Positions 49,647 to 63,935 are shown, counted from the first letter of the stretch. The stretch is 64,000 nucleotides of DNA from Trichormus sp. M33_DOE_039 (GCA_015296085.1 DVDT01000094.1:62001-126000), one strand, 5' to 3'. Program-made: numbers and translations. Notes: generated from the sequence alone by a model not told the origin.

Positions 49647-50834
49647 ATGGGGTTTGCTGAAGATATAGCTAAACTGTCTGAACAAGTTCGTAAGCGAATT
49701 GATAATGTCTCTGGGGAAGAAGCAACTAAAATGGCATTGATTGTTCCCTTTTTGAGCGTTCTTGGTTACGATGTTCACGATCCTAGTGAAGTCATCCCAG
49801 AATACGTAGCAGATTTTGCCATAAAAAAAGCAGGGCAGTTTGAGAAAGTAGATTACGCTTTATCCATTAACGGCTCTATAGTCATGCTTGTAGAAGCTAA
49901 AGCTCGTGGTCAAAAGGCAGAGGCACATGATGGGCAATTAAGCCGTTATTTTAATGGGCTTTTAACAACAAAAGTGGCTATCGTTACTAATGGTACTGAT
50001 TATCGGTTCTTCACGGATTTACGTGATAAAAATGTCATGGACAAAGAGCCGTTTTTTACTTTCAATATTCTTGAATATGGAACTAAAGAAATTGAAAATT
50101 TAAAATTCTTTCACCGGGATAATTTTGATGTTACAGCTATTACCAATCAAGCGGAAGAAATGGTATATGTAAAAGCTATAACTCAACTTATTGGTAATAT
50201 TTTACGTTCCCCGTCTGAAGGTTTTGTTCGCTTTTTAGTTAGCGAACTTGGTACAGTAGCTCCCGGTTATGAAGTCCAAAGTCGGATAACTGGTAAAGTT
50301 ATTGAAAAATTTAAACCCATTATTAAAAAATCTATTCAAGGTAGTTTAGTAGAGTTAATGACTCGCTCTATTAATCAAGAAATGGCTCTGGCTGTTGAGG
50401 CTAATAATACTCAACCATCTGATGATAAACATGTGGAAAATGAAGAAATAGATGGGCTGGAAGATGATAAAAGTAAAATCAATACTACAGAAGAAGAAAT
50501 AGCAGCTTTTGAAAAAATAAAATTAATTGTTCAGAAATCTAAAAACTATAAATTTGAAATTCAATATAAGGATACAGTATCTTATTTCGGCATTAATCTT
50601 AGAAAAGTGACTTGGTGGTTTTTACGGCTATATTTAGCTTCAACAAAGAAAAGTTTTACTGCCAGAATCGGCATAGAAGAAGCCAAAATGTTAGCTCCAG
50701 ATTTTGTAATACAAGAAGTTCCAGCAACTACGGGGGAAGCATGGTCAAAAGTTACTATTACTTCTATTGAAGACTTAGATAAACTTGCACCACTTATTCT
50801 CAGATGTTATGAGCAAGAAGCTGCTAAACACTGA
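49647..50834 (+). CDS. HsdR N-terminal-type PD-(D/E)XK nuclease, stand-alone
   Basis: About 396 residues. Residues 20-150 match the type I restriction enzyme R protein N-terminal domain (HSDR_N/HSDR_N_2): EVIPEYVADFAIKKAGQFEKVDYAL, with D69 and then E83-x-K85 in MLVEAKA, the PD-(D/E)XK metal site. No helicase domain and no HsdM/HsdS genes are present. The C-terminal 100 residues (about 295-390) form a second unnamed domain. An ATG at 49647 with AAGG 9 nt upstream is preferred to TTG at 49590. A TATAAT box lies at 49593-49598. Role unknown; nucleic acid cutting in a defence context is possible. Confidence 0.82.
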   Translation: MGFAEDIAKLSEQVRKRIDNVSGEEATKMALIVPFLSVLGYDVHDPSEVIPEYVADFAIKKAGQFEKVDYALSINGSIVMLVEAKARGQKAEAHDGQLSRYFNGLLTTKVAIVTNGTDYRFFTDLRDKNVMDKEPFFTFNILEYGTKEIENLKFFHRDNFDVTAITNQAEEMVYVKAITQLIGNILRSPSEGFVRFLVSELGTVAPGYEVQSRITGKVIEKFKPIIKKSIQGSLVELMTRSINQEMALAVEANNTQPSDDKHVENEEIDGLEDDKSKINTTEEEIAAFEKIKLIVQKSKNYKFEIQYKDTVSYFGINLRKVTWWFLRLYLASTKKSFTARIGIEEAKMLAPDFVIQEVPATTGEAWSKVTITSIEDLDKLAPLILRCYEQEAAKH

Positions 50835-50951
50835 TAAAGTTAAAAATTTATTTTCCGACTTTTGAACATCACCACAACTAAAAATAGCTAATCGCTAGTT
50901 TTAAACTCACCAGCAATTAGCTATTAATTATAGTTAGCAATTGACTTATTC

Positions 50952-51899
50952 CTAACCGAGTGCTTCTGCACCACCAACAACCTCAAGCAGCTCTTGAGTA
51001 ATTGCAGCTTGGCGGGCTTTATTGTAAGACAAGGAAAGGCTTTTAATCAATTCACCAGCGTTATCACTAGCATTGCTCATCGCTGTCATCCGTGCTGCTA
51101 GTTCACTAGCGGCAGATTCTTGCAATGCGCGTAACAATTGGTTGCCCAAATATAGAGGTAGCAAGGAATCCAGAATTTGTACTGGGTCTTGCTCGAAAAT
51201 CATGTCGCGGGGTAAGGGACGTGCTTCGCTAGTCACTTTTTGCCGTTCTACTTCAAACTGACCGCCACGGGTTGTTAAGCGGAAGATTTCGTCATCGGCT
51301 GCTTCTAAACCTTGGGGGTCAAGAGGTAGCAAAGTTTGCACTACGGGACGAGAACTTACCAAGGATACGAAGCGAGTATAAATTAACTCGATGCGGTCTA
51401 CTTTCTCAGAAAGGAACAAAGACAGCAATTCGTCAGCAATCTTAGTTGCTTCCTCAGCAGTGGGGATTTGTTCTAAACCACTGTAGGTAGCATCAATGGG
51501 TTGGTCACGGCGTTGGAAGTATTGAGCAGCTTTGCGTCCGACGATGACGAAGGTGTAGTCAATACCTTCTGCTTTCAGTTCTTTAGCACGGTTTTCAGCA
51601 CGACGGATGACGTTACTATTGTAACCGCCACACAAACCGCGATCGCCTGAAATTACCAACAATCCTACTGATTTCACTTCCCGTTTTCTCAGAAGTGGGA
51701 GGTTGGCTTCTTCAAAGCGCAAACGGGTTTGCAGACCGTAAAGCACTTGCGCTAGTCTGTCAGCAAAGGGGCGAGTTGCTAGCACTTGTTCTTGCGCTCT
51801 CCGCACCCGCGCCGCCGCTACTAAGCGCATCGCTTCTGTAATTTTTTTGGTGTTCTTGACCGACTGAATGCGATCGCGTATTGATTTTAGGTTAGGCAT
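50952..51899 (-). CDS. atpG: ATP synthase gamma subunit
   Basis: 315-residue F1 central stalk (called atpC in cyanobacteria). The N-terminal helix [33 protein letters not shown] and the C-terminal helix [43 protein letters not shown] form the rotating coiled coil. A cyanobacteria/plastid-type insert of about 35 residues ([23 protein letters not shown]) is present but lacks the redox cysteine pair of plant enzymes. This is the last gene of the operon, separated from atpA by a 100-nt spacer with heptamer repeats. Confidence 0.98.
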   Translation of the reverse strand: MPNLKSIRDRIQSVKNTKKITEAMRLVAAARVRRAQEQVLATRPFADRLAQVLYGLQTRLRFEEANLPLLRKREVKSVGLLVISGDRGLCGGYNSNVIRRAENRAKELKAEGIDYTFVIVGRKAAQYFQRRDQPIDATYSGLEQIPTAEEATKIADELLSLFLSEKVDRIELIYTRFVSLVSSRPVVQTLLPLDPQGLEAADDEIFRLTTRGGQFEVERQKVTSEARPLPRDMIFEQDPVQILDSLLPLYLGNQLLRALQESAASELAARMTAMSNASDNAGELIKSLSLSYNKARQAAITQELLEVVGGAEALG

Positions 51900-51966
51900 A
51901 TTCTTTTAAGTTCCCAGTCAATAGTCTCTAGTCGAAAATTTATAGTCAATAGCCATTAATTTGTTA

Positions 51967-51994
51967 ACTAATGACTAATGACCAATGACTAATG
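51967..51994. repeat. Heptamer tandem repeat (ACYAATG)x4 between atpA and atpG
   Basis: ACTAATG, ACTAATG, ACCAATG, ACTAATG in tandem, ending 5 nt before the atpA stop. The same heptamer builds the hairpin after glsF (22955-22995) and appears before the M48 gene (near 38056). Confidence 0.9.
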
Positions 51995-51999
51995 ACCAA

Positions 52000-53520
52000 C
52001 TACGCTGTCGCTTTGAAGGTCTTTTTGTAGTCTTCTAAAGCTGCTTTCAACGCACCTTCTTCATCATCAGCCAATACTTTCTTGCTTTGTACTGATTGAT
52101 AGTAAGGGTTAGCACCAGATTTCAAGTAATCTCTTAGACCCTTGGTGAAGGTGGTAACTTTATCAACTGGGATATCATCTAAGTAACCGTTGATACCAGC
52201 GTAGAGAATTGCCACTTGTTCAGCTACAGACAGAGGCTCGTTTTGGGGCTGTTTGAGCAGTTCCCGTAAGCGTTGACCTCTAGCTAATTGGTCTTGGGTA
52301 GCTTTATCCAAGTCAGAAGCGAATTGTGCGAAGGCTTGCAGGTCGTCGAACTGAGCTAGTTCGAGCTTAATCTTACCAGCAACTTTCTTCATCGCTTTGG
52401 TTTGCGCCGCCGAACCTACACGGGATACAGAGATACCGGGGTTTACAGCCGGGCGGACACCAGCGTTGAACAAGTCAGAAGATAAGAAAATCTGACCGTC
52501 AGTAATCGAAATTACGTTGGTAGGAATGTAAGCGGAAACGTCACCAGCTTGGGTTTCAATGATGGGTAGTGCGGTCATGCTACCTTTACCCAATTCGTCG
52601 CTGAGTTTAGCAGCGCGTTCCAACAAGCGGGAGTGAATGTAGAATACGTCTCCGGGGTAAGCTTCCCGTCCTGGTGGACGACGGAGCAGCAAGGACATTT
52701 GGCGATAAGCTTGCGCCTGCTTGGACAAATCGTCGTAAACTACCAGGGTAGCTTTGCCTTTGTACATGAAGTACTCAGCAATGGTCGCACCGGTGTAGGG
52801 TGCGAGGAATTGCAGGGTAGCAGGGTCACTGGCGTTAGCAGCAACAACTACGGTGTAGTCCATCGCGCCTTTTTCTTGCAGGGTTTGGACTACGTTAGCA
52901 ACGGTAGAAGCTTTTTGACCAACGGCAACGTAAACACAAACTACATCTTCACCTTTTTGGTTAATGATGGTGTCAATTGCGATCGCAGTTTTACCTGTTT
53001 GACGGTCGCCAATGATCAATTCCCGTTGACCACGACCGATGGGAATCATGGAGTCAATAGCGGTGATACCTGTTTGCATCGGTTCGTGTACGGAACGACG
53101 CGCAATAATACCAGGTGCTGGAGATTCAATCAAACGGCTTTCGCTGGATTTGATGTCGCCTTTACCATCGATAGGACGACCCAGAGCATCGACAACACGA
53201 CCAATCAAGGCTTCGCCCACACCAATTTGAGCAATTCTACCAGTAGCGGTTACAGAACTACCTTCTTGGATTTCGCGGCCTTCACCCATCAATACCGCAC
53301 CCACGTTATCTTCTTCCAAGTTTTGGGCGATACCGACAGTACCGTCTTCAAATTCCAACAATTCACCCGCCATAGCCTTTTCTAGACCATAAATCCGGGC
53401 AATACCGTCTCCAACTTGCAGAACAGTACCTACGTTAGCAACTTTGACTTCTTGGTCGTATTGCTCAATTTGCTGTTGAATAATGCTACTAATTTCGTCG
53501 GGTCTAATTGATATGCTCAT
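52000..53520 (-). CDS. atpA: ATP synthase alpha subunit
   Basis: 506-residue non-catalytic F1 subunit. The Walker A is [14 protein letters not shown], Walker B is [13 protein letters not shown], and the nucleotide-binding signature [17 protein letters not shown] is present. It begins [21 protein letters not shown]. It lies about 120 nt after the delta gene; the spacer contains three TGAGTGC-type heptamers (53576-53596). Confidence 0.99.
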   Translation of the reverse strand: MSISIRPDEISSIIQQQIEQYDQEVKVANVGTVLQVGDGIARIYGLEKAMAGELLEFEDGTVGIAQNLEEDNVGAVLMGEGREIQEGSSVTATGRIAQIGVGEALIGRVVDALGRPIDGKGDIKSSESRLIESPAPGIIARRSVHEPMQTGITAIDSMIPIGRGQRELIIGDRQTGKTAIAIDTIINQKGEDVVCVYVAVGQKASTVANVVQTLQEKGAMDYTVVVAANASDPATLQFLAPYTGATIAEYFMYKGKATLVVYDDLSKQAQAYRQMSLLLRRPPGREAYPGDVFYIHSRLLERAAKLSDELGKGSMTALPIIETQAGDVSAYIPTNVISITDGQIFLSSDLFNAGVRPAVNPGISVSRVGSAAQTKAMKKVAGKIKLELAQFDDLQAFAQFASDLDKATQDQLARGQRLRELLKQPQNEPLSVAEQVAILYAGINGYLDDIPVDKVTTFTKGLRDYLKSGANPYYQSVQSKKVLADDEEGALKAALEDYKKTFKATA

Positions 53521-53575
53521 GGTGTATCTTTTTTTCTTGCAAGACGGAAGAATTTGATAGTAATCAGTAGAATGG

Positions 53576-53596
53576 TGAGTGCTGAGTGCTGAGTCC
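53576..53596. repeat. Heptamer tandem repeat (TGAGTGC)x3 between delta and alpha genes
   Basis: TGAGTGC, TGAGTGC, TGAGTCC, followed by a pyrimidine-rich CCCCTGCTCCTCTG stretch. It is a third, different heptamer type inside the same operon. Confidence 0.85.
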
Positions 53597-53642
53597 AGAG
53601 TTATTAGTTTTCTCCCCTGCTCCTCTGCCCCTCTGCTTCTTC

Positions 53643-54197
53643 CTAGCCACTAGTTAAGCGTAAAGACAGACGACGGAGTTGACCACGTAAGCTGGAATCA
53701 ATTACCTGTGAACCGACTTTAATGATCACACCACCAATTAAATCGCTGTCTACTTTAGTCACCAGTTCTACTTGACGAGCTTTAGTGAGAGCGATAACTT
53801 TCTGCTCAATTGCTTGTTGCTGTTCTGGTGATAGGGGAACAGCAGAAGTGACTTCCGCTAACACAGTTTGATTCAACTGCCGCAACAGTGCTAAATACTG
53901 TTGTAGAATTTCCTCTAAGAAGAAAATGCGTCGTTTGTCTACTAACAGTAACAAAAAGTTGCGTAAGTACGGATTAGCTTCAGCACCTAAAACTTGCGTA
54001 ATCACCCCTTTTTTAGTTTCTGGCTTAATAAAGGGGTTATCAATGAAATTTTTCAGCTGTTGAGAATTTTGCACGAGGTCGATTAAGGTACGAGCATCAT
54101 TACCAAACTCTTCTGTGAGATTTTTGGATTTTGCTAGTGACATCAAAGCCTGTGCATAAGGCTGGGCTATTTCAGCTGTTTCTACAGTACTTTTCAT
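53643..54197 (-). CDS. atpH: ATP synthase delta subunit
   Basis: 184-residue subunit (atpD in cyanobacterial naming) that links the peripheral stalk to F1. [20 protein letters not shown] at the N-terminus and [34 protein letters not shown] at the C-terminus are the conserved blocks. Its ATG shares one base with the stop of the preceding b-subunit gene (TAATG), so translation is coupled. Confidence 0.97.
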   Translation of the reverse strand: MKSTVETAEIAQPYAQALMSLAKSKNLTEEFGNDARTLIDLVQNSQQLKNFIDNPFIKPETKKGVITQVLGAEANPYLRNFLLLLVDKRRIFFLEEILQQYLALLRQLNQTVLAEVTSAVPLSPEQQQAIEQKVIALTKARQVELVTKVDSDLIGGVIIKVGSQVIDSSLRGQLRRLSLRLTSG

Positions 54198-54766
54198 TAC
54201 CGTCCTCCCACCTGAGCGATGCTACGGTCAATGATGGCTTGCTGTACATCGTCAGCAATTCCAGACCGTAGTTGTGACTCGACTTTTTGTAATGCTAGGG
54301 CGGCTACTCGCTGCCGCAGTTCGGTCAACGCCCGCTCTCTTTCGGTGTTTAAGTCAGCTGCTGCTGTTTGTTTCAAGCGTTCTACGTCTTGCGCTGCCTT
54401 GGCCAATAGGGCTTCTTTAGTTGCCTGGGCATTTTCTGCGGCAGATGCGCGGATGCGCTGCGCCTCAGCCTGAGCCTGGGTCAACTGTTCTTGCGCTTGG
54501 GAAAGAGCAGCTTGTGCGTCTTTTAAGCGTTTTTCAGCATCCTGAATTGCTGTGGCAATGTTGGACTTGCGTTCGCTCAGGATATTGCTTAAAACTTTAC
54601 GTCCAAAGTAGAATAGTATGCCTATCAGAATCGCCAGGTTAATGACATTGGTTTCTAAGATGTCTAGGTTTAGACCGAAACCACCTTCTGCTGCGCTTTC
54701 TGCCAACTCAGAGTGAACAGCGTGCGCTTCTGCGGCAAGTAATAAGAAATTGCCCATGATACCCAT
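54197..54766 (-). CDS. atpF: ATP synthase subunit b
   Basis: 189-residue peripheral stalk subunit. One N-terminal membrane segment ([22 protein letters not shown], about 42-63) is preceded by a short leader as in cyanobacterial b. A long charged Ala/Gln-rich coiled coil follows. ATG at 54766 or 54757 is possible. Its stop overlaps the delta gene start. Confidence 0.96.
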   Translation of the reverse strand: MGIMGNFLLLAAEAHAVHSELAESAAEGGFGLNLDILETNVINLAILIGILFYFGRKVLSNILSERKSNIATAIQDAEKRLKDAQAALSQAQEQLTQAQAEAQRIRASAAENAQATKEALLAKAAQDVERLKQTAAADLNTERERALTELRQRVAALALQKVESQLRSGIADDVQQAIIDRSIAQVGGR

Positions 54767-54872
54767 TTACAAGTGCGCTGCTCGCTTGCTAGTACATTGT
54801 ATTTTCCCGAAGGAAATTTTAACCTCTTCACTTCATGATGAGAAATCAAGCGTCTTCATTTCCCGCAGGGCG

Positions 54873-54928
54873 AGGTGTCTTTTTTACACCTGATTAAGCG
54901 CGCTGGGAATATAACCCAGTTGCGCTTA
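54873..54928. repeat. Nested hairpins between b' and b genes
   Basis: Two adjacent inverted repeats lie in the b'-b spacer. One is AGGTGT/ACACCT (54873-54878 with 54886-54891). The other has two stems, TAAGCGC plus CTGGG with CCCAG plus GCGCTTA (54895-54907 with 54915-54928). On the plus strand the second is followed by a T-run, so it has terminator form in the direction opposite to the operon; on the operon strand it is an intercistronic stem-loop. Confidence 0.8.
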
Positions 54929-54959
54929 TTTTTTGACAGATTGGGAGCATATAAGCTAA

Positions 54960-55385
54960 TTAAGCTGCTGTCCCTAATAATTTTCCGAGAATTTGCTGGC
55001 TGAGGCTATCCACTTGCTGCTCTAAGGAACGCATAGCTTCTTGCTTTTGTTGCTCGATTTCAATGGCAGCTTTTTCTCTTTGAGCTTGAGCTTCCTGTTG
55101 TGCTTCGGCAATCTTTTGGGCAGTAATGGTTTTAGCGTCAGTCTGAGCTGCTTCTGCAACTGCTAATGCTTGCTTGCGTGCATCTGCTAGTTGCTGCTCA
55201 TATTCTTGAGCTAAACGTTCAGCTTTAGCCAAGCGTTCTTTTGCATCCAGGGTATTGGTGCGGATGTAGTTATCGCGATCGTCCAGTACCTTGGTAATTG
55301 GCTTATAGAATATAGCATTCAACAATGCTGCCAACACCAAGAACTGCAATGCCATCAATGGCAAGGTAGCATCGAAATCAAACAT
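54960..55385 (-). CDS. atpF2: ATP synthase subunit b'
   Basis: 141-residue second peripheral stalk subunit, found in photosynthetic organisms (called atpG in cyanobacteria). The membrane segment is [20 protein letters not shown], followed by [16 protein letters not shown] and a long coiled coil. The ATG at 55385 has a strong GAGGAG site. An upstream extension to 55478 is open but unlikely to be translated. It pairs with b to make a heterodimeric stalk. Confidence 0.95.
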   Translation of the reverse strand: MFDFDATLPLMALQFLVLAALLNAIFYKPITKVLDDRDNYIRTNTLDAKERLAKAERLAQEYEQQLADARKQALAVAEAAQTDAKTITAQKIAEAQQEAQAQREKAAIEIEQQKQEAMRSLEQQVDSLSQQILGKLLGTAA

Positions 55386-55562
55386 TTCTCTCCTCTTGAG
55401 GTTGGAGTAGCAGTTTTCATGGCTAACAATTACATCCAACCTTTGATATTTTAGAGACCCATAGCCAATAAGGGTCAACTGACATCAAAGCTTAATACCC
55501 ACAATCTCACGTTTGTAGAGCCGTGAAATTTCACGCCTCTACATTGGTCAAACTTTCAGGGA

Positions 55563-55850
<288 letters not shown>

Positions 55851-55957
55851 CTAGTTAAGACGTGTTTTTTTCACGCTGCACCGAGTTCTTACAAATCGCG
55901 CCAGGCGAAATTTTGAGCGAAAATGCTCTTTTTGAACTGTGCTAACAACTGAGGGCG

Positions 55958-56719
55958 TTAATGCTCCTCATGCTCTCCTTCGCCGTGTCCTTCCATTGCC
56001 TCATGAATGTATGCCCCTGCTAGGGTAGCAAATACTAGTGCTTGGATTGCACTGGTAAATAAACCCAAGGCCATTACAGGCAGAGGTACAAATAAAGGAA
56101 CTAGCAGCACTAATACCGCTACAACCAATTCATCCGCCAAAATGTTTCCGAAAAGACGGAAGCTTAGGGAGAGGGGCTTAGTGAAATCTTCCAGAATGGC
56201 GATCGGCAACAATACGGGTGTTGGCTCTATGTACTTCTTGAAGTAGCCCAAACCCCGCTTGCTAAAACCCGCATAAAAATACGCTAGGGAAGTCAGCAGT
56301 GCCAATGCTACTGTCGTATTGATGTCATTGGTAGGAGCTGCTAATTCACCTGATGGCAGCTTAATTAGCTTCCAAGGAATCAGTGCGCCTGACCAGTTCG
56401 ATACGAAGATAAACAAGAACAATGTACCAATAAATGGTACCCAAGGGCGGTATTCTTTCTCACCCAGTTGGTTTTTAGCCAAGTCCCGAATAAATTCTAG
56501 GGCATATTCCATTAAATTTTGGATACCACTAGGAATTTTTTGGGGGTTGCGACTGGCGGCTAGTGAAGCTATTACTAGCAAGCTAATTACAAACCATGAG
56601 GTGAGGAACACTTGCCCATGAATTTTGAGATTGCCCAATTGCCAGTAGAAATGATGACCCACTTCTAATTCGGCTAGGGGAAAAGAATTAAAGGCGTTTA
56701 AGACACTAAGCATTTGCAT
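55958..56719 (-). CDS. atpB: ATP synthase subunit a
   Basis: 253-residue membrane subunit (atpI in cyanobacterial naming) with five or six transmembrane segments. The essential Arg lies in [21 protein letters not shown]. The C-terminus contains a His/Glu-rich tail (HGEGEHEEH). An alternative ATG 6 nt downstream is possible. Confidence 0.98.
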   Translation of the reverse strand: MQMLSVLNAFNSFPLAELEVGHHFYWQLGNLKIHGQVFLTSWFVISLLVIASLAASRNPQKIPSGIQNLMEYALEFIRDLAKNQLGEKEYRPWVPFIGTLFLFIFVSNWSGALIPWKLIKLPSGELAAPTNDINTTVALALLTSLAYFYAGFSKRGLGYFKKYIEPTPVLLPIAILEDFTKPLSLSFRLFGNILADELVVAVLVLLVPLFVPLPVMALGLFTSAIQALVFATLAGAYIHEAMEGHGEGEHEEH

Positions 56720-56781
56720 TCTTCAAGCATTTTCCCCAAGGAGCGAGGATGGGTGTATTGTCTTTAGTGAGCCTGATTGCT

Positions 56782-57267
56782 TTAGGAATCAGGATTGAAC
56801 GCAGTTTGCACCATGTAGACGAGGAGTGTGCCTTTGTAAGTGAGAAATCCCAGAAAAATGGGCATAATATGTAGATCGCGCCATTGAGTTGCTAGTATAA
56901 TCAACCCAATGAACAGAGCAAAACGATTTTTGCTCAGACGCTTCTTCTCACCACCAAGTGCCTCAACGTCTTTAGCTAGCATCTTTAAGTAAACCACACC
57001 TGTACACGACCCTATTAAATAATTCAGAGCAGTGTTGAGGGAATAAAAAATCCATACACAGATGAATATTATCCCTGTCAAGACAAGTGTGATTACCAAC
57101 AACTTCTGGTAGAGTTGATGAAACTCGTGCATAGAAGTGTTGACTGGTTCTGTGTCCTCAAAACCAGATTCAGCATCTTGTGGTGTTGTCGGATTCGGTG
57201 CAATTGATTCTTCTGACAAGCTCACGGGACTTGAAACCAGTACAGCTAACTTATGATGACTGCACAT
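56782..57267 (-). CDS. atp1: ATP synthase accessory protein AtpI/Atp1
   Basis: 161 residues. A soluble acidic N-terminus is followed by four hydrophobic segments (for example [20 protein letters not shown] and [14 protein letters not shown]). It is first in the operon, as in other cyanobacteria. AtpI-type proteins help Mg2+ uptake and c-ring assembly; that role is from the family, not visible here. A palindrome ATTCAG-TCAG-CTGAAT (57266-57281) overlaps the start codon. Confidence 0.9.
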   Translation of the reverse strand: MCSHHKLAVLVSSPVSLSEESIAPNPTTPQDAESGFEDTEPVNTSMHEFHQLYQKLLVITLVLTGIIFICVWIFYSLNTALNYLIGSCTGVVYLKMLAKDVEALGGEKKRLSKNRFALFIGLIILATQWRDLHIMPIFLGFLTYKGTLLVYMVQTAFNPDS

Positions 57268-57771
57268 TCAGTCAGCTGAATCATATCACGATCCGGTAAC
57301 AATACTTTAGAAAAAAACAATTAACTTCTTTTTTGGGTGGGATGGAGAAGGGTTACAGGCAAAGGAAAAGATGATTTTTCATGTTGTTTGGGATGTAGCG
57401 GTGAATGAATTTGTGTAGAATTTCCAGCTATTGCTGTGGTGATATTTAGTCAGATTTGAGTAGTCAGTCAGTTTGATAGAGTTTCTTGTAGAGAAGCGAT
57501 GTGCTGCTAACTCGATTCAATGACTGCTGATACTCAGAAATTTCTGACTTTGAGGGCGACTGCTGGGTACACTTCTACTTTACATGAGATTTAGGCTAAA
57601 GGTGTGGTGGGCGATCGCTTCTCAAAAGGCGGAAATCGTCAAGTGTCAAAAAAATGAGTATCAAAACTTGGTACTGCGATCAGCCCATTCACAGTAAAAG
57701 CCACTGGCTATACTTGCATCAACATCAAAAGTATCAATTAGCTGGCAATAAATTACCAACTACATACGAAA
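57268..57771. other. Upstream region of the atp operon
   Basis: 504 bases without a gene. It must include the atp operon promoter (minus strand) just before the palindrome at 57266-57281. A HIP1 site is near 57611. A 50-codon plus-strand frame from 57654 overlaps the neighbouring gene and is not supported as coding. Confidence 0.5.
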
Positions 57772-58320
57772 CTAGATATCACATTGATGAGTTTGGCAGT
57801 ACTTAGCACTATTTATCTCTGTCTGTAAAAGATTCAAAGGGATAATCTTCAAACTGGAATTGGACGTAGGTGCATCAGCCGTACCCGCTAAATCAAAAGT
57901 TATATAAGCAAACCTTCGTCCACGGTAAAACTGATGATCAGCAATTGTGATGACTTGACGGGCATTTTTGAAATCATTGGCAATTTGAGAACCGTAGATG
58001 TCATGCAGCAGTTTCACGGCTGGAGAATTTTTTCTCGTGAATTTAATCTTTGATTCACCATCGACGGATATACCCTCGCTGCTGACTATCTGTTGATCAA
58101 CGGTGACGTGTAAGGTCAAGTTTTTTTTCGTACCGTAATAGGTGAGAGTTTCATGACCATATTCCAACTTTGCTGGTAGTAACGGGCTAGTTTTCACCCA
58201 TTGCAAGACAGTTTGAATATTTTGCCCTGGTAAGGCCTTTGCAGGGGTAAGAGCAAAATTTACACCTATCACGGAAAGAATAACTATATTTAAAAAGTTA
58301 GATTTATTACTTTTGATCAT
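57772..58320 (-). CDS. Secreted protein of unknown function
   Basis: About 182 residues starting at the ATG at 58320, which exposes a clean signal peptide (NFLNIVILSVIGVNFALTPAKA). The longer frame from a TTG at 58404 would bury it. The mature part is beta-rich (LTYYGTKKNLTLHVTVDQQIV, RRFAYITFDL). No family is recognised. There are two cysteines near the C-terminus (CQTHQC), which could form a disulfide. It is divergent from apcE. Confidence 0.65.
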   Translation of the reverse strand: MIKSNKSNFLNIVILSVIGVNFALTPAKALPGQNIQTVLQWVKTSPLLPAKLEYGHETLTYYGTKKNLTLHVTVDQQIVSSEGISVDGESKIKFTRKNSPAVKLLHDIYGSQIANDFKNARQVITIADHQFYRGRRFAYITFDLAGTADAPTSNSSLKIIPLNLLQTEINSAKYCQTHQCDI

Positions 58321-62041
<3,721 letters not shown>

Positions 62042-62420
62042 CAAAGTCAAGCGATCGCTCATTCTAAGGGATTGGGGACTGGGAACTAGGGACTGGGAAG
62101 ATTTTTCTCAATACCCAATACCCAGTAACCAATCTCGTACTTTCTCCTGCATAGTAATTCTGAAAAAGAATGTTACAAACTGTTAAGAGTAGCAATAAAT
62201 GCTCAACAGAATGCCGGAGAATATTTTGCGTAAGGTAAGTGAGTTTAACAGCTTGTGTAGTTGTGTTAACTCCACCAACCTCGTAATCTGGTGACAGCAG
62301 CAGTTACTCATTTAACTGCTAAGTCTGTAGGAAGAGACCACAAATCTCAACCAAGCCAATTTCAAAGTCGCACCAGTTTAATCAAATTCTGGTTTTATTT
62401 CGTATTGGAGGAATCCATTA
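62042..62420 (+). promoter_or_regulatory. apcE-apcA spacer with heptamer repeat and presumed apcA promoter
   Basis: 379 bases without a gene. A tandem heptamer array (62068-62095: GGGATTG, GGGACTG, GGAACTA, GGGACTG) lies just after apcE. The last 200 nt should hold the strong apcA promoter and leader. The ribosome binding site is GGAGG, 9 nt before the apcA ATG. Confidence 0.6.
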
Positions 62421-62906
62421 ATGAGTATCGTCACGAAGTCCATCGTGAATGCTGATGCAGAAGCCCGCTACCTCAGCCCCGGCGAATTAGATAGAATCAA
62501 GAGCTTTGTTTCTGGTGGCGCACAACGCCTCCGCATCGCTCAAGTTTTGACCGATAACCGCGAGCGTATCGTTAAGCAAGCTGGCGACCAACTGTTCCAA
62601 AAGCGTCCTGATGTTGTTTCCCCTGGTGGTAACGCTTACGGTCAAGAAATGACAGCTACCTGTCTGCGTGACTTAGACTACTACCTCCGCCTCATCACCT
62701 ACGGAATTGTTGCTGGTGACGTTACCCCCATCGAAGAAATCGGTATCGTAGGTGTACGTGAAATGTACAAGTCCCTAGGTACTCCCATCGATGCAGTTGC
62801 TGGTGGTGTTGCTGCTATGAAGAGCGTTGCTGCTGGCTTGTTGTCTGCTGAAGACTCTGCTGAAGCTGGTGCATACTTCGACTACGTTGTTGGTGCAATG
62901 CAGTAG
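62421..62906 (+). CDS. apcA: Allophycocyanin alpha subunit
   Basis: 161-residue globin-like phycobiliprotein of the phycobilisome core. The phycocyanobilin-binding cysteine is C81 in [13 protein letters not shown]. The motif SPGGNAYG is around residue 70. Codon use is highly biased, as expected of an abundant protein. It is 69 nt upstream of apcB. Confidence 0.99.
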   Translation: MSIVTKSIVNADAEARYLSPGELDRIKSFVSGGAQRLRIAQVLTDNRERIVKQAGDQLFQKRPDVVSPGGNAYGQEMTATCLRDLDYYLRLITYGIVAGDVTPIEEIGIVGVREMYKSLGTPIDAVAGGVAAMKSVAAGLLSAEDSAEAGAYFDYVVGAMQ

Positions 62907-62975
62907 TTGGAAACTGTTTCCAAAGCACGAAACTGAAATCTATTGCAATAAGGTTGGAAATAAGGAAATAACAAC

Positions 62976-63461
62976 ATGCAAGACGCAATTACCTCTGTAA
63001 TTAACTCCTCAGACGTTCAAGGTAAGTACCTTGACTCCGCAGCTTTAGAAAAACTCAAAGGTTACTTCGCTACTGGCGAACTGCGCGTTCGTGCTGCTAC
63101 CACCATCAGTGCTAACGCAGCTGCGATCGTTAAAGAAGCTGTAGCTAAATCTTTGTTGTACTCTGATATCACCCGTCCCGGTGGTAACATGTACACCACC
63201 CGTCGCTACGCTGCTTGTATCCGTGACTTGGATTACTACCTCCGTTACGCTACCTACGCTATGCTAGCTGGCGATCCTTCCATCCTAGACGAGCGCGTAC
63301 TCAACGGTTTGAAAGAAACCTACAACTCCTTGGGCGTACCCATCGGTTCTACTGTTCAAGCTATCCAAGCAATGAAAGAAGTAACCGCTAGCTTAGTCGG
63401 CCCCGATGCTGGTAAAGAAATGGGTGTTTACTTCGACTACATCTCCTCTGGCTTAAGCTAA
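62976..63461 (+). CDS. apcB: Allophycocyanin beta subunit
   Basis: 161 residues. The bilin-binding cysteine is C81 ([13 protein letters not shown]) and the Asn that is gamma-N-methylated in this family is N71 ([11 protein letters not shown]). Together with apcA it makes the (alpha-beta)3 trimers of the core. Codon bias is strong, as in apcA. Confidence 0.99.
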   Translation: MQDAITSVINSSDVQGKYLDSAALEKLKGYFATGELRVRAATTISANAAAIVKEAVAKSLLYSDITRPGGNMYTTRRYAACIRDLDYYLRYATYAMLAGDPSILDERVLNGLKETYNSLGVPIGSTVQAIQAMKEVTASLVGPDAGKEMGVYFDYISSGLS

Positions 63462-63469
63462 GAGTTAGA

Positions 63470-63493
63470 TTACACTTAAGTAATTAGGTGTAA
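63470..63493 (+). terminator. Stem-loop between apcB and apcC (probable attenuator)
   Basis: TTACACTTAA (63470-63479) pairs with TTAGGTGTAA (63484-63493), one mismatch, 4-nt loop, 8 nt past the apcB stop. There is no T-run. It may stabilise the abundant apcAB message and limit readthrough into apcC. Confidence 0.6.
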
Positions 63494-63693
63494 GTTTATT
63501 CAGGTCTGGAAATCAACCGTGAGTGCTAGAAAGTTTAGTCGCTTATTTTACTAAAATTTAGTGATGAGTGTTAGCCGTCTAGTATTGATGTTTGATTTCC
63601 AGCCTTGGCAAAATTAATTAAACATCTGGGTAAAAACATTCCCGTTTTTTGAAATAAAAAAGTTTTCACACTGAACCATAGGAGATTCAACAA

Positions 63694-63900
63694 ATGGCGC
63701 GGTTATTTAAAATTACAGCTTGCGTTCCTAGCCAAACCAGAATTCGTACCCAGCGCGAACTGCAAAACACCTACTTTACTAAACTTGTTCCTTACGACAA
63801 CTGGTTCCGTGAACAGCAACGGATTCAAAAAATGGGTGGTAAAATCGTTAAAGTGGAACTAGCAACTGGTAAACAAGGCGCGAATGCTGGTTTGCTCTAA
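63694..63900 (+). CDS. apcC: Phycobilisome core small linker LC 7.8
   Basis: 68-residue core linker capping the terminal allophycocyanin trimers. It has the CpcD/ApcC fold (ARLFKITACVPSQTRIRTQRELQNTYFTKLVPYDNW as conserved block in outline) and ends GKQGANAGLL. A ribosome binding site (TAGGAG) precedes the ATG. It is 232 nt after apcB and is followed by a terminator. Confidence 0.98.
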   Translation: MARLFKITACVPSQTRIRTQRELQNTYFTKLVPYDNWFREQQRIQKMGGKIVKVELATGKQGANAGLL

Positions 63901-63935
63901 TTTTTATAGTTGGAAAATTATTATAAAAAGTTGTC

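Noticed and set aside
52633-53385. 250-codon plus-strand open frame opposite atpA
   Set aside because: It is the antisense shadow of the highly conserved atpA gene and has no family features of its own.
57654-57806. 50-codon plus-strand frame (MSIKTWYCDQ start)
   Set aside because: It runs into the 3' end of the secreted hypothetical gene on the other strand and has no ribosome binding site or known motif.
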